A stretch of 64,000 nucleotides of DNA, from positions 4,340,001 to 4,404,000 of the forward strand of contig OZ257157.1 in assembly GCA_965279405.1 (NCBI GenBank), given 5' to 3'. Within the stretch, counting starts at the first letter, position 1; every line of letters begins with the position of its first letter. The stretch comes from CBDDIP01 sp965279405 (GTDB lineage Bacteria > Actinomycetota > Acidimicrobiia > Acidimicrobiales > Ilumatobacteraceae). Below, in pieces: positions 8,680-18,200 of the stretch. The notes below the pieces were generated by a model. That model searched no databases. It was not told the origin of the DNA and worked only from the letters and a program-made list of their open reading frames with translations. A program made the position numbers and the translations under genes.

Positions 8680-9710
8680 TGGCCGGCACCGGTACCGCCC
8701 ACCTGCGCGCCGATGGCGACGCGCTGCTCAGCGTCAACGACCTGCTCGTCGAGTTCCCCGTCGGTCGCACCGGTCTGCGCGTGCAGGCGGTGTCCAACAT
8801 CAGCTTCGACGTGCTCGCCGGGGAGACCCTCGGCCTCGTCGGCGAGTCCGGTTGTGGCAAGAGCACGACCGGCCGGGCCATCGTGCAGCTGCCCAAGCCG
8901 AAGGGTGGTTCGATCCGCTTCGGCGGCAGCGAGCTGACCAAGCTGCACGGTGAGGGCATGCGCGAGCTGCGCACCAACGTGCAGATGATCTTCCAGGATC
9001 CGATCTCCTCGCTGAACCCGCGCCGCAAGGTGCGCGACATCGTCATGGAGCCGCTCAACGTCTGGAAGATCGGCACCAAGGAAGAGCGCCTGGCCCGGGT
9101 CAACAAGGCACTGGAGGACGTCGGCATCGATCCGGCCGTCGCCAGCGATCGCCGCCCGCACCAGTTCAGCGGTGGTCAGTGCCAGCGCATCAGCATCGCT
9201 CGCGCACTCGTGCTCAACCCGAAGATGATCATCTGCGACGAGCCCGTCTCCGCGCTCGACGTCAGCGTCCAGGCGCAGGTGCTCAACCTCCTGGAAGACC
9301 TCAAGCACGAGTACAACCTGACGCTGATCTTCATCGCCCACGACCTCGCCGTCGTCAAGAACATCAGCGACCGCGTGGCGGTGATGTACCTCGGCAAGCT
9401 GTGCGAGGTGGCCGGCAGCGACGAGCTGTACCGCGCTCCGGCACACCCGTACACCGAGGTGCTGCTCAGCTCGATCCCGGTGGCCGACCCCACCGTCGAG
9501 ATCAACCGCACGGCGATCACCGGCGAGCCGCCGTCGCCGGTGCTGCCGCCGTCGGGCTGCCGCTTCCACACCCGCTGCCCGAACGCGCAGCCGCGCTGCA
9601 GCGCCGAGGAGCCGCAGATGCGCGAGCTGCTGCCCGATCACTTCGTGGCCTGCCACTACCCGCTGATCGGCAGCGAGACGCCGGTCAGCGTCGGTGCCGC
9701 CAGCAACTGA
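8679..9710 (+). CDS. Oligopeptide ABC importer ATPase, DppF/OppF type
   Basis: A 343-residue ATPase, the second nucleotide-binding subunit of the importer. Walker A GESGCGKST, signature FSGGQCQRI and Walker B IICDEPVSALD are intact. The signature has QCQRI rather than the usual QRQRI. The C-terminal cysteine segment CRFHTRCPNAQPRC matches the oligopeptide C-terminal domain. Its ATG overlaps the stop of the preceding ATPase gene, so the two are made in equal amounts. This is the last gene of the transporter set; a small DUF5522 gene follows 3 bases later. Confidence 0.93.
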   Translation: MAGTGTAHLRADGDALLSVNDLLVEFPVGRTGLRVQAVSNISFDVLAGETLGLVGESGCGKSTTGRAIVQLPKPKGGSIRFGGSELTKLHGEGMRELRTNVQMIFQDPISSLNPRRKVRDIVMEPLNVWKIGTKEERLARVNKALEDVGIDPAVASDRRPHQFSGGQCQRISIARALVLNPKMIICDEPVSALDVSVQAQVLNLLEDLKHEYNLTLIFIAHDLAVVKNISDRVAVMYLGKLCEVAGSDELYRAPAHPYTEVLLSSIPVADPTVEINRTAITGEPPSPVLPPSGCRFHTRCPNAQPRCSAEEPQMRELLPDHFVACHYPLIGSETPVSVGAASN

Positions 9711-9713
9711 CGG

Positions 9714-9899
9714 GTGACGAACCGCCCGGCGAGCCTGAGCGCGGAGGTCGTTGCTCGCCACGCCGAAGCGGTCCGCCGCGGTGAACCCGTGTACATCGAC
9801 CCGGTCTCCGGCCTGAGCGTGTTCACCGCCGCGTTCCACCTCACCCGCGGGTACTGCTGCGACAACAGCTGCCGCCACTGCCCGTACCGCGACGTCTGA
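9714..9899 (+). CDS. DUF5522 family small protein
   Basis: A 61-residue protein starting at GTG 9714. The segment YIDPVSGLSVFTAAFH followed by the cysteine cluster RGYCCDNSCRHCPY is the signature of DUF5522, a short family of unknown function whose clustered cysteines suggest metal binding. The start lies 3 bases after the DppF-type stop, so it could be read from the importer transcript, but there is no reason to think it takes part in transport. Homologues in other bacteria are usually stand-alone proteins of similar length. Confidence 0.8.
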   Translation: MTNRPASLSAEVVARHAEAVRRGEPVYIDPVSGLSVFTAAFHLTRGYCCDNSCRHCPYRDV

Positions 9900-9923
9900 G
9901 CCGGCGGGTGGCCACGGGTCCAC

Positions 9924-9929
9924 TACGGT
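9924..9929 (+). promoter_or_regulatory. -10 element of a leaderless promoter for the PPK2 gene
   Basis: TACGGT with 7 nt to the ATG at 9937 and no Shine-Dalgarno. Separates the polyphosphate kinase gene from the upstream transcript. Confidence 0.6.
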
Positions 9930-9936
9930 CCCGGGC

Positions 9937-10758
9937 ATGGCAGGCAAGGGCATCGACGCGTTGCGCGTGAAGGACACCAAGGGCGGCAAGTCGTTCGATC
10001 TCGACGATCACGACCCGGCCGACACCTTGGGTTGGCACAAGGAGTCGGCGAAGGCCGAGCTCGACGCGGTGAAGATCAAGCTCGATGCGTTGCAGCAGCG
10101 CCTGTACGCGGAGAACCAGCGCAGCGTGCTGCTCGTGCTGCAGGCGATGGACGCGGCGGGCAAGGACGGCACGATCCGGGCCATCCTCTCCGGGCTCAAC
10201 CCGGCCGGAGTCCCGGTGTCCTCGTTCAAGGCGCCCGGCGGTCGCGAGCTGGCGCAGGACTACCTGTGGCGGGTGCACCAGCGCTGCCCTGGCAAGGGCG
10301 AGATCGGCGTCTTCAACCGCAGCCACTACGAGGACGTGCTCGTCGTGCGGGTGAAGTCGTTCGTGCCCGAGGCGCAGTGGAAGCGGCGCTACGACCACAT
10401 CAACCACTTCGAACGGATGCTGGTCGACGAAGGCACCACCGTGGTCAAGTGCTTCCTCAACGTCTCCAAGGAGCAGCAGGCGGCGCGCTTCCAGGACCGG
10501 CTCGACGACGACACGAAGAAGTGGAAGTTCCGCAAGGGCGACCTGGAGGACCGTGCCCTGTGGGACGACTTCCGCGTTGCCTACCACGACGCCATCAAGC
10601 GCACGTCCACCGCGCATGCGCCGTGGTACGTGGTCCCAGCCGACCGCAACTGGGTGCGCAACCTCGCCGTTGCCAAGATCCTGCTGCGCACGCTGGAGCG
10701 CCTCGACCCGCAGTTCCCGCCGCCGGAGCCCGGGCTCGAGGACATCACCATCGTGTGA
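9937..10758 (+). CDS. ppk2: Polyphosphate kinase 2 family protein
   Basis: A 273-residue cytoplasmic PPK2-fold enzyme that transfers phosphate between polyphosphate and nucleotides. Walker A-like QAMDAAGKDGTI (residues 68-79), the lid-type segment HQRCPGKGEIGVFNRSHYEDVL and the late motif HAPWYVVPADRNWVRN are all intact. The length and the single domain place it with the short PPK2 proteins, which include AMP- and NMP-phosphorylating forms (class II/III) as well as ADP/GDP kinases. Sequence alone does not settle the class. It is a single gene with its own promoter. Confidence 0.9.
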   Translation: MAGKGIDALRVKDTKGGKSFDLDDHDPADTLGWHKESAKAELDAVKIKLDALQQRLYAENQRSVLLVLQAMDAAGKDGTIRAILSGLNPAGVPVSSFKAPGGRELAQDYLWRVHQRCPGKGEIGVFNRSHYEDVLVVRVKSFVPEAQWKRRYDHINHFERMLVDEGTTVVKCFLNVSKEQQAARFQDRLDDDTKKWKFRKGDLEDRALWDDFRVAYHDAIKRTSTAHAPWYVVPADRNWVRNLAVAKILLRTLERLDPQFPPPEPGLEDITIV

Positions 10759-10797
10759 ACAACGTGCGGAGAACCCGCCTCGGTGCTTGACGAATTG

Positions 10798-10803
10798 TAA
10801 AGT
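10798..10803 (+). promoter_or_regulatory. Candidate -10 element of the molybdenum hydroxylase operon
   Basis: TAAAGT with 9 nt to the ATG at 10813, slightly longer than the usual 6-8. A TTGACG at 10787-10792 lies only 5 bases upstream and is too close to act as its -35. Confidence 0.45.
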
Positions 10804-10812
10804 CGGCGCCGC

Positions 10813-11664
10813 ATGCCGGTCCTCGTGCCCACCACCCTCACCGATGCGCTCGACGCGCTGGCGGCCGATCCCACCGCGATGGTGCTCGCCGGCGGGACGG
10901 ACGCGATGGTCGAGATGAACGCCGGTCATCGGCGCCCCGTGTCGGTGGTCGCCGTCAACCGGGTTGCCGAGCTGCGCTCGTGGGAGCACGATCCGGCCGC
11001 CGGCACCGTGCGGCTCGGCGCCGGCGTCACCTACGGATCGCTGCTCGACGCTCCGCTGTGCGACTGGTTCCCGGCGCTCGCCGAAGCGGGCCGCACCGTC
11101 GGCTCGCCGCAGATCCGGCACGCCGCGACCATCGGCGGCAACCTGGCCACCGCTTCGCCCGCCGGTGATGGTCTCCCGGTGTTCGCCGCGCTGGACGCGG
11201 TGCTGCACCTCGCCTCGGCAACGGGCGCTCGCGACGTCGCCTTCGCCGACTTCGCCACCGGCCCGAAGCGCACCGTGCTCGAGCCGGGCGAGCTGATCGT
11301 CGCCGTCACCGTGCCCGTGCTCGACGGGTGGCAGGGCTACGCCAAGGTCGGGGTGCGCAACGCGATGGTGATCTCCAACGCCGGCGCCTGCCTCGTCACC
11401 GATCGCGCCGGCGGCAACGTTCGTCTGGCACTCGGCTCGGTCGGCCCGACCATCATCCGCTGCACCGACGCCGAGGCCCACGCCAACGCGTCGGTCGACT
11501 TCGCCGCTCGAGCCGTGTCGCACGCCGATGTCGCCGAGTTCGCTCGACTGGCGTCCGCGGCCGCCAAGCCGATCGACGATCACCGATCCACCGCCGAGTA
11601 CCGCCGTCACGCGATCGGCGTGATGGCCGGTCGGCTGCTGCGCAGGGCGTTCCCCGATGGTTGA
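10813..11664 (+). CDS. FAD-binding subunit of a xanthine dehydrogenase-type molybdenum hydroxylase
   Basis: A 283-residue medium subunit that carries FAD and passes electrons from the iron-sulfur subunit to an acceptor. The two FAD-binding motifs are visible as LAGGTDAM (about residue 29) and TIGGNLATASPAGD (about residue 107), close to the canonical AGGTD and TIGGN forms. The C-terminal CO-dehydrogenase-flavoprotein domain is present. It is the first of three overlapping genes (FAD, 2Fe-2S, molybdopterin). The reading frame ends at 11664, overlapping the next start by 8 bases. Confidence 0.88.
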   Translation: MPVLVPTTLTDALDALAADPTAMVLAGGTDAMVEMNAGHRRPVSVVAVNRVAELRSWEHDPAAGTVRLGAGVTYGSLLDAPLCDWFPALAEAGRTVGSPQIRHAATIGGNLATASPAGDGLPVFAALDAVLHLASATGARDVAFADFATGPKRTVLEPGELIVAVTVPVLDGWQGYAKVGVRNAMVISNAGACLVTDRAGGNVRLALGSVGPTIIRCTDAEAHANASVDFAARAVSHADVAEFARLASAAAKPIDDHRSTAEYRRHAIGVMAGRLLRRAFPDG

Positions 11665-12178
11665 TCCTGTGCAGATCGTCGGCACCAACGAGGCGTACGT
11701 GCTGCACGTCAACGGTGCGGCACATCAGGTGCGCGACGCATGGGTCGGGGAGAGCTTGCTCTACGTGCTGCGCGAGCGGCTCGGTCTGCTCGGGTCGAAG
11801 GGCGCGTGTGAACAGGGCGAGTGCGGATCGTGCAGCGTGCTGATCGACGACGAGCTGGTGTGCAGCTGCCTCGTGCTCGCCGCCGCGGCGACGAGCCAGG
11901 CGATCGTCACCATCGAGGGGATCGCCCCGCCGGGCAGTCCGTCCGACGTCCAGCAGGCGTTCGTCGACTGCGGCGCGGTGCAGTGCGGGTTCTGCACGCC
12001 GGGCCTGATCGTCTCGGCGCACTCGCTGCTCGAGCGGATCCCCGAACCGAGCGAGCTGCAGATCCGCGAGGAGCTGTCCGGCAACATCTGTCGCTGCACC
12101 GGCTACGGGCGGATCATCGAAGCGGTGCAACGCGTCAGCGTCGCCCGTCGCGCCGAGCCCACGAGTGACGCCACATGA
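11657..12178 (+). CDS. 2Fe-2S subunit of a xanthine dehydrogenase-type molybdenum hydroxylase
   Basis: A 173-residue small subunit with two 2Fe-2S clusters. The plant-ferredoxin-type cluster is bound by CEQGECGSC plus the Cys in ELVCSC. The second, helical cluster uses CGFCTPG and the CRC in GNICRCTGYG. All eight cysteines are present. The subunit relays electrons between the molybdenum centre and FAD. The first 20 residues precede the ferredoxin fold and are somewhat longer than usual. It overlaps both neighbours, at 11657-11664 and 12175-12178, so the three subunits are translationally coupled. Confidence 0.92.
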   Translation: MVDPVQIVGTNEAYVLHVNGAAHQVRDAWVGESLLYVLRERLGLLGSKGACEQGECGSCSVLIDDELVCSCLVLAAAATSQAIVTIEGIAPPGSPSDVQQAFVDCGAVQCGFCTPGLIVSAHSLLERIPEPSELQIREELSGNICRCTGYGRIIEAVQRVSVARRAEPTSDAT

Positions 12179-14481
12179 GCACCGTCACCGAGGGCACGCT
12201 CACCGGTGCCGTCACGGGTCGGCTTGGCGACAGCCCGGTTCGCCCCGATGGCATCGCCAAGGTGCAGGGCACGTTCGCCTTCTCCGGCGACCTGTCCGCC
12301 GATGGTGCGTTGTGGGGCGCCACGCTTCGCTCGCCGCACCCGTACGCCCGCATCGTGCGCATCGACCTGTCGGCGGCGTGGAGGATCAACGGCGTCGAGG
12401 CGATCATCACCGCCGAGGACGTGCCCGGCGTGGCGACCTACGGGCTGATCAGCCAGGACCAACCGGTGTTCGCCAGCGAGTTCGTGCGCTTCGTCGGCGA
12501 GCCGGTCGCCGCGGTCGCGGCGATCCACCCCGAGGTCTGCCGGCGGGCGCTGGAGGCGATCGTCGTCGAGTACGAGGTGCTCGATCCGCTGGTCGACGCC
12601 GAGCGGGCGATCGACGGCAGCCACCCGCCGATCCACCCCGACGGCAACGTCATCCGTCACCAGCGCATCGTGCGCGGCGATCAGGACCTCCAGGGCGAGG
12701 TCGTCGTCGAGGGCACCTACGAGATCGGGATGCAAGATCAAGCGTTCCTCGGCCTCGAAGCGGCGCTTGCCCTGCCGGATCCCGGCGGTGCCGGCATCGA
12801 GCTGTTCGTCGCCACGCAGTGGTTGCACGAAGATCGCAAGCAGATCGCCGACTGCCTCGGGCTCGCCGAGGATCAGGTGCGCCTCACGCTCGGCGGCGTC
12901 GGTGGTGCGTTCGGCGCGCGCGAGGACATCAGCCTGCAGGTGCACACGTGCCTGCTGGCCCTGCGCACGAGCCGCCCGGTGCGCATCGCCTACAGCCGCG
13001 CCGAGAGCTTCCTCGGCCACGTGCACCGCCACCCGGCCATGGTGTGGATGCGGCACCACGCCACTCGCGACGGGGTGCTGCAGCGGGTGGAGGCGCGGTT
13101 CGTGTTCGACGGCGGTGCCTACGCGTCGACCTCGTCGGCGGTGCTGATCAACGGGATCACCCACACCCAGGGGCCGTACAGGTGCGAGAACGCCACGGTC
13201 GACGGGTGGGCGGTGCGGACCAACAACCTGCCCTGCGGTGCGATGCGCGGCTTCGGCGTCGTGCAGGCGTGCTTCGCCCACGAGAGCCAGATGGACAAGC
13301 TCGCCGTGGCGTGCGGGCTCGACCCCGTGGAGGTGCGCCTGCGCAACGCGATGGAGACCGGTGATCGGCTGATCACCGGTCAGGTCATCGAGAACGTCGC
13401 GCCGGTGGCGCAGTGCATCCGCGACACCGCCGCGCTGCCGCTGCCGGACACGCCCGTCGGCGGGCACGATGGCGATCCGCTGCACCTGCCCGGTGGAGCC
13501 GGCCGTACTGCCGACGTCGGCCACATCCGCCGGGGCATCGGCTGGGGCGTGGCCATCAAGAACCTGATGTACAGCGAGGCGTTCGACGACTACGCCACGG
13601 CCCGCTGCCGGCTGGCCGACGGGGTCGCCTCGTTGAAGTTCGCCACCTCCGAGGTCGGCCAGGGCTTCGTCACCATCGCCGCGCAGATCGCTCGTTCGGT
13701 GCTCGGCGTCGACGACGTCGTGCTCGAGCCGATCGACACGACCATCGGTTCTGCCGGGTCCACGTCCGCGTCGCGCCAGACGTGGATGAGCGGCGGCGCG
13801 GTGGACGGCGCCTGCCGGCTCGTGCGCGAGCGGCTCTTCGAGCACGTCGGGCGGATGCACGACATCGATCCGCTGCAGCTGGCGATCGATGGACGCGACG
13901 TCATCGACACCGTTGGCACGTTGCGGCTGCCGGTCAGCGAAGCATCAGCCGGCCTCGAGCTCGACGAGACGTTCGAGCACCACCACCGCCCGACCGAGGA
14001 GCTCGACGAGCTGGGTCAGGGGAACTGCCACACCGCGTTCGCCTTCGTCGCCCACCGCGCCGTCGTCGACGTCGACCCGGAGCTCGGCCTCGTGAAGGTC
14101 GTCCAGATCGCCACGGCGCAGGACGTCGGGCGGGCGCTGAACCCGTTGAGCATCGTCGGCCAGATCGAAGGCGGCATCGCCCAAGGTCTCGGTCTGGCGG
14201 TGATGGAGGAGATCATCCAGACCGACGGACGCGTCCGAAACGCGAGCTTCACGGACTACCTCCTGCCGACGATGCTCGACATGCCGGACGTGATCGCGAC
14301 CCTGATCGAGCTGCCCGACCCGATGGCGCCGATGGGCGCGAAGGGCGTCGGCGAGCCGCCGTGCATCTCGGTGACGCCGGCGATCGTTGCTGCGATCCGC
14401 GACGCGATCGGCCGCGACCTCACTCGCGTGCCGGTGCGCCCGTCGGACATCTGCCGCCCCGGAGACGCGTCGGATCAGTAG
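12175..14481 (+). CDS. Molybdopterin-binding large subunit, xanthine dehydrogenase type
   Basis: A 768-residue catalytic subunit. The N-terminal a/b hammerhead domain spans roughly residues 20-130, followed by the molybdopterin domains. GGVGGAFGAREDI binds cofactor. NLPCGAMRGFG sits at the active-site loop; CO dehydrogenases have a selenylated-cysteine loop (CSFR) there, so this is not CoxL. GAKGVGEPPC near the C-terminus holds the base glutamate expected in purine and aldehyde hydroxylases. Likely substrates are purines or other N-heterocycles. No XdhC-type insertion chaperone gene is adjacent. The stop TAG forms part of the next gene's TAGGGT promoter hexamer. Confidence 0.88.
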   Translation: MSTVTEGTLTGAVTGRLGDSPVRPDGIAKVQGTFAFSGDLSADGALWGATLRSPHPYARIVRIDLSAAWRINGVEAIITAEDVPGVATYGLISQDQPVFASEFVRFVGEPVAAVAAIHPEVCRRALEAIVVEYEVLDPLVDAERAIDGSHPPIHPDGNVIRHQRIVRGDQDLQGEVVVEGTYEIGMQDQAFLGLEAALALPDPGGAGIELFVATQWLHEDRKQIADCLGLAEDQVRLTLGGVGGAFGAREDISLQVHTCLLALRTSRPVRIAYSRAESFLGHVHRHPAMVWMRHHATRDGVLQRVEARFVFDGGAYASTSSAVLINGITHTQGPYRCENATVDGWAVRTNNLPCGAMRGFGVVQACFAHESQMDKLAVACGLDPVEVRLRNAMETGDRLITGQVIENVAPVAQCIRDTAALPLPDTPVGGHDGDPLHLPGGAGRTADVGHIRRGIGWGVAIKNLMYSEAFDDYATARCRLADGVASLKFATSEVGQGFVTIAAQIARSVLGVDDVVLEPIDTTIGSAGSTSASRQTWMSGGAVDGACRLVRERLFEHVGRMHDIDPLQLAIDGRDVIDTVGTLRLPVSEASAGLELDETFEHHHRPTEELDELGQGNCHTAFAFVAHRAVVDVDPELGLVKVVQIATAQDVGRALNPLSIVGQIEGGIAQGLGLAVMEEIIQTDGRVRNASFTDYLLPTMLDMPDVIATLIELPDPMAPMGAKGVGEPPCISVTPAIVAAIRDAIGRDLTRVPVRPSDICRPGDASDQ

Positions 14482-14484
14482 GGT
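14479..14484 (+). promoter_or_regulatory. -10 element of a leaderless promoter overlapping a stop codon
   Basis: TAGGGT, 7 nt before the lipoprotein ATG at 14492; its first three bases are the stop codon of the molybdopterin subunit. Confidence 0.55.
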
Positions 14485-14491
14485 CCGCGGC

Positions 14492-15037
14492 ATGCGCAAG
14501 CGAACGGGATGGGTCGTCGCGGTGTCGCTCGCCGTGACGCTCGCAGGCTGTGGACCGGATCCGGACGACAGCGTGCCGATCAGCGGTGGCGTGACGACGA
14601 CCGAGCTGACGACCACGAGCGTCACCACGACCAGCCTGCCCACGGGGCCGAAACCCAGCTCAGACGACACGATCGCACCGACCGGCACCGCCGCCGACGG
14701 CGTGCCGAAGGGGAGCACGACGACGCTGTTCGCCGTCGGCGACATCGACGAGGCGCTGCAGCCGTACATCGATCTGGCCCTCACCGACCTGTCGTCGCGG
14801 CTCGGGGTGTCCGAGGTGCAGATCACCGTCTCGTCGGCCGTGCTGGTGACGTGGCCGGACGGGGCGATCGGTTGCCCGAAGAAGGGGATGTCGTACACCC
14901 AGGCGCTCGTCGACGGCTCGGTGATCGAGCTGTCCACCGGCGGTCGGGTGTACCGGTACCACAGCGGCGACTCCACGCGGCCGTTCCTGTGCGAGCAGTC
15001 GCTGACCTTGACACCCACTCGGGTTGATGGCGGCTGA
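14492..15037 (+). CDS. Lipoprotein with a C-terminal domain of unknown function
   Basis: A 181-residue predicted lipoprotein with lipobox TLAG-C (Cys near residue 20), then a Thr/Ser-rich linker of about 60 residues. The C-terminal 85 residues contain VTWPDGAIGCPKKGMSYTQALVDG and a later RPFLC. The pattern TWPDxxxGCPxxGxxYxQ recurs in small extracytoplasmic proteins of actinobacteria and cyanobacteria whose function I do not know; the two cysteines could pair. The start is ATG 14492, which gives a good signal peptide and is placed correctly for a leaderless transcript. Role unknown. Confidence 0.75.
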   Translation: MRKRTGWVVAVSLAVTLAGCGPDPDDSVPISGGVTTTELTTTSVTTTSLPTGPKPSSDDTIAPTGTAADGVPKGSTTTLFAVGDIDEALQPYIDLALTDLSSRLGVSEVQITVSSAVLVTWPDGAIGCPKKGMSYTQALVDGSVIELSTGGRVYRYHSGDSTRPFLCEQSLTLTPTRVDGG

Positions 15038-15086
15038 CCTGGGCACGCGTCGCGGAACATTTGTTCCGTCCTTGACGAAGTTGCTC

Positions 15087-15116
15087 TTGTCTTGCTCCAC
15101 GGGCCGCGCCTAGGTT
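15087..15116 (+). promoter_or_regulatory. Candidate promoter of the subtilase gene
   Basis: TTGTCT (15087-15092) and TAGGTT (15111-15116) are separated by 18 bases, a plausible -35/-10 pair. Transcription would begin near 15123 and give a leader of about 90 nt. Confidence 0.45.
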
Positions 15117-15211
15117 CGCCGTCACGACGAGTCGGCGACAGGGGGCTGCGCCGGAACGTCCACAGCAGATGGCGTGCCGCATCCGGCGGCTCGACAGGGA
15201 GGGACTGGGAC

Positions 15212-18200
15212 GTGAAGAAGTGGATGGCAGTCGCCGGCATCGGCGCATTCGCACTGACATGCCTGCCGATCGGTTCCACGGGCGCGGCGCCCGCGGACGA
15301 TCCTGCAGGCGCTCCGACCAAGGACGTGCCGGTCAGCGACACGGGCAGCTACATCGTCGTGCTCACCGCCGACCCGCTGGTGCCGACGATCGCGCCGGAG
15401 CTGCTCGGCACACCGGCTGCGGAGGCCAAGGCCGATGCGCTGGACGCCAGCCACGACCAGGTCCTGCGTGAGGTCGGTGCCAGCACCAAGACCAAGGTCC
15501 AGGACTTCACCAACGCCGTCAACGGCTTCTCGGCGATCCTCAGCCACGAGGCCGCAGAGCGCCTCGCCGGCAACCCCAAGGTCGCCCTCGTCATCCCTGA
15601 CGTGCTGCGCACGACCAGCTCGGCCGGTTCCGCCGCCGGCGGCGGCGGCAGCTGGTGGGACGCCAACGACGACGCCTCGACCGCCAGCTACCTCGGCATC
15701 TCCGGGCGCAACGGCCTGTGGTCGAAGGGCATCAACGGCACCGGTGTCACCGTCGGGGTCATCGACTCCGGCATCTGGCCCGAGCAGCCGATGTTCGCCG
15801 ATGACGGATCGCTCGCCCCGCACGCTGCGCTCGACTCGAGCGAGCGTTCGGCGTGCGCGTTCGGCAGCGCCGTTGCCGGCGATGCGCCGTTCACGTGCAA
15901 CAACAAGCTCGTCGGTGCCCGCTCGTTCCTCGACACCTACGGTGCGCTCACCGGCTTCGGTCCGGGTGAGTACGGCACCGCGCGTGACGACGAGGGCCAC
16001 GGCACCCACACCGCCTCCACCGCGGCCGGCAACGCCAACGTGCGGGCCACGATCTTCGGCCGCTACGTCGGCACCACCTCGGGCATCGCCCCCAAGGCGC
16101 AGATCATCGCCTACAAGGCGCTCGGCGCCCTCGGCGGGTACACGTCCGACATCATGGCGGCGATCGACCAGGCGATCGCCGACGGCGTCGACGTCATCAA
16201 CTACTCGGTCGGCGGCGGCCCCAGCCTGATCGGTGGCGACGCCATCGAGTACCTGTTCGCCGCCGACGCGGGCATCTGGGTGGCCACCTCGGCCGGCAAC
16301 GACGGTCCCGGCGCCAGCACCATCGGCGGTCCGGCCGACGTCCCGTGGGTCACCGCGGTCGGCGCCAACACGCAGAAGCACTTCTACGAGGGCTCGATCC
16401 GCCTCGACAACGGTCAGACCTTCAAGGGCTCGTCGATCACGCGGGGCACCAACAAGCTCGCCATCGTCGACGCCGGCACTGCCGGCAGCGAGCTGTGCAT
16501 CCCCGGCGATCTCAACCCGGCGAAGGTGGCCGGCAAGATCGTGCTCTGCCGTCGTGGCGGCAACGGCCGCATCGACAAGAGCCTCGCCGTGTTCCAGGCC
16601 GGCGGCGCCGGCATGATCCTCTACAACAACACCAACGACGACAACCTGTTCAGCGACAACTTCTTCGTGCCGACCGTGATGGTCGACAACAGCGTCGGGC
16701 TGAAGGTCAAGTCGTACATCGCCAAGACCCGCACGCCGAAGGCGACGTTGGTCACCGGCAACATCTCCACCTGGCAGCCGGCGCCGAGCATGACGATCTT
16801 CTCGTCTCGTGGCCCGAACCCGACCGCCGAGAGCATCATCAAGCCGGACATCACCGCCCCGGGTCTGCAGATCCTGGCCGGCAACACGCCGATGCCGTCG
16901 GGCGACACCCAGCCGTCCGGTCAGCTGTTCCAGGCGATCGCCGGCACGTCGATGTCCAGCCCGCAGGTGGCCGGCATCTACGCCCTGATGCGCCAGGTCC
17001 ACCCCGACTGGTCGTCCGCGGCCGCCAAGTCGGCGCTGATGACGACGGCCAACACCAAGGTCGTCGACAACAACCGCAAGACCCAGGCCGGTCCGTTCGC
17101 GATGGGCGCCGGTGAGGCTGCGCCGGGCAAGCCGGGTCAGAAGAACACGCCGTTCGATCCGGGCATCATCTACGACGCCGGGACCTTCGACTACCTCGGC
17201 TTCGGCTGTGACACCGAGCCGCTGCTGCTGGCCTTCGTCGGCTTCGATCCGGTGCAGGCCTGCGCTCAGCTGGCCGACCTCGGCGTGCCGACCCGTGCGA
17301 TCGACCTGAACTACCCGTCGATCGGTGTCTCCCAGCTCGCCGGTTCGGAGACGATCATTCGCACGATCACCAGCGTGGCCTCGAAGAAGATCACCCTGAA
17401 GGCCGATGTCAAGGCGCCCAAGGGCTACAAGGTCACCGTGTCGCCGAGCACGATCACGCTGCAGCCGGGTGAGAGCGCGACGTTCTCGATGAGCATCGTC
17501 AACAACGGCAAGGGCACGCCCGGTGAGTGGCGCGACGGTTCGCTGACGTGGCGTGGCAGTGGCTACGCCGCACGCAGCGCGATCGCCGTGAAGGGCACGC
17601 AACTCGCTGCGCCCGCCGAGGTCGATGGCGCCGGCGCCACCGGAACCGCAGCGATCCCGCTGAAGTTCGGCTACACCGGCACCTACGCCCCGGCTGTGTT
17701 CGGCCTCGTTCCGTCGGCGCCGATCACCGGCACCATCGATCAGGACCCGGACGCGACGTTCCCCAGCGGTGACGACGGCAGCGGCGTCGATCTGATCCCG
17801 ATCCACATCGCCGGCTCGGCGTACTTCCGGTTGAAGATCGTCGTCCCCGGCGATCTCGACCTCGACCTGTACCTGTTCGACGGTGACGGCAACCTCGTCG
17901 CCCAGAGCACCAGCGCAGGCACCGACGAGCAGATCGATCTGGTGACACCGGCCGACGGCGACTACACGCTCGCCGTCCATGGTTGGGCGGTTCCCGCTCC
18001 GGCGACGCCGTACTCGATCGACAAGTGGGACGTTCCGCTGACGGGTGGCGGCAGCCTTGCCGTCGTGCCGCCGGTGCCGACGGCCGTGACCGCGTCGTCG
18101 GCCACGCTGACCGTTGGTTGGAGCGGACTCGCTGCCGGTGAGTACCTCGGTGCGGTCATCCACACGGATGGCACGCTGTGGATCGGCGTGACCGCCGTCG

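Noticed and set aside
10787..10803. TTGACG and TAAAGT before the molybdenum hydroxylase operon read as a -35/-10 pair
   Set aside because: The spacing is 5 bases, far too short. Only the TAAAGT is kept as a possible -10.
9841..11712. A 623-codon minus-strand open frame across PPK2 and the FAD subunit
   Set aside because: It crosses two well-supported genes and has no family features.
12175..14481. Carbon monoxide dehydrogenase large subunit (CoxL)
   Set aside because: The active-site loop lacks the CoxL CSFR-type motif and instead has GAMRGFG, as in xanthine dehydrogenase-type enzymes.
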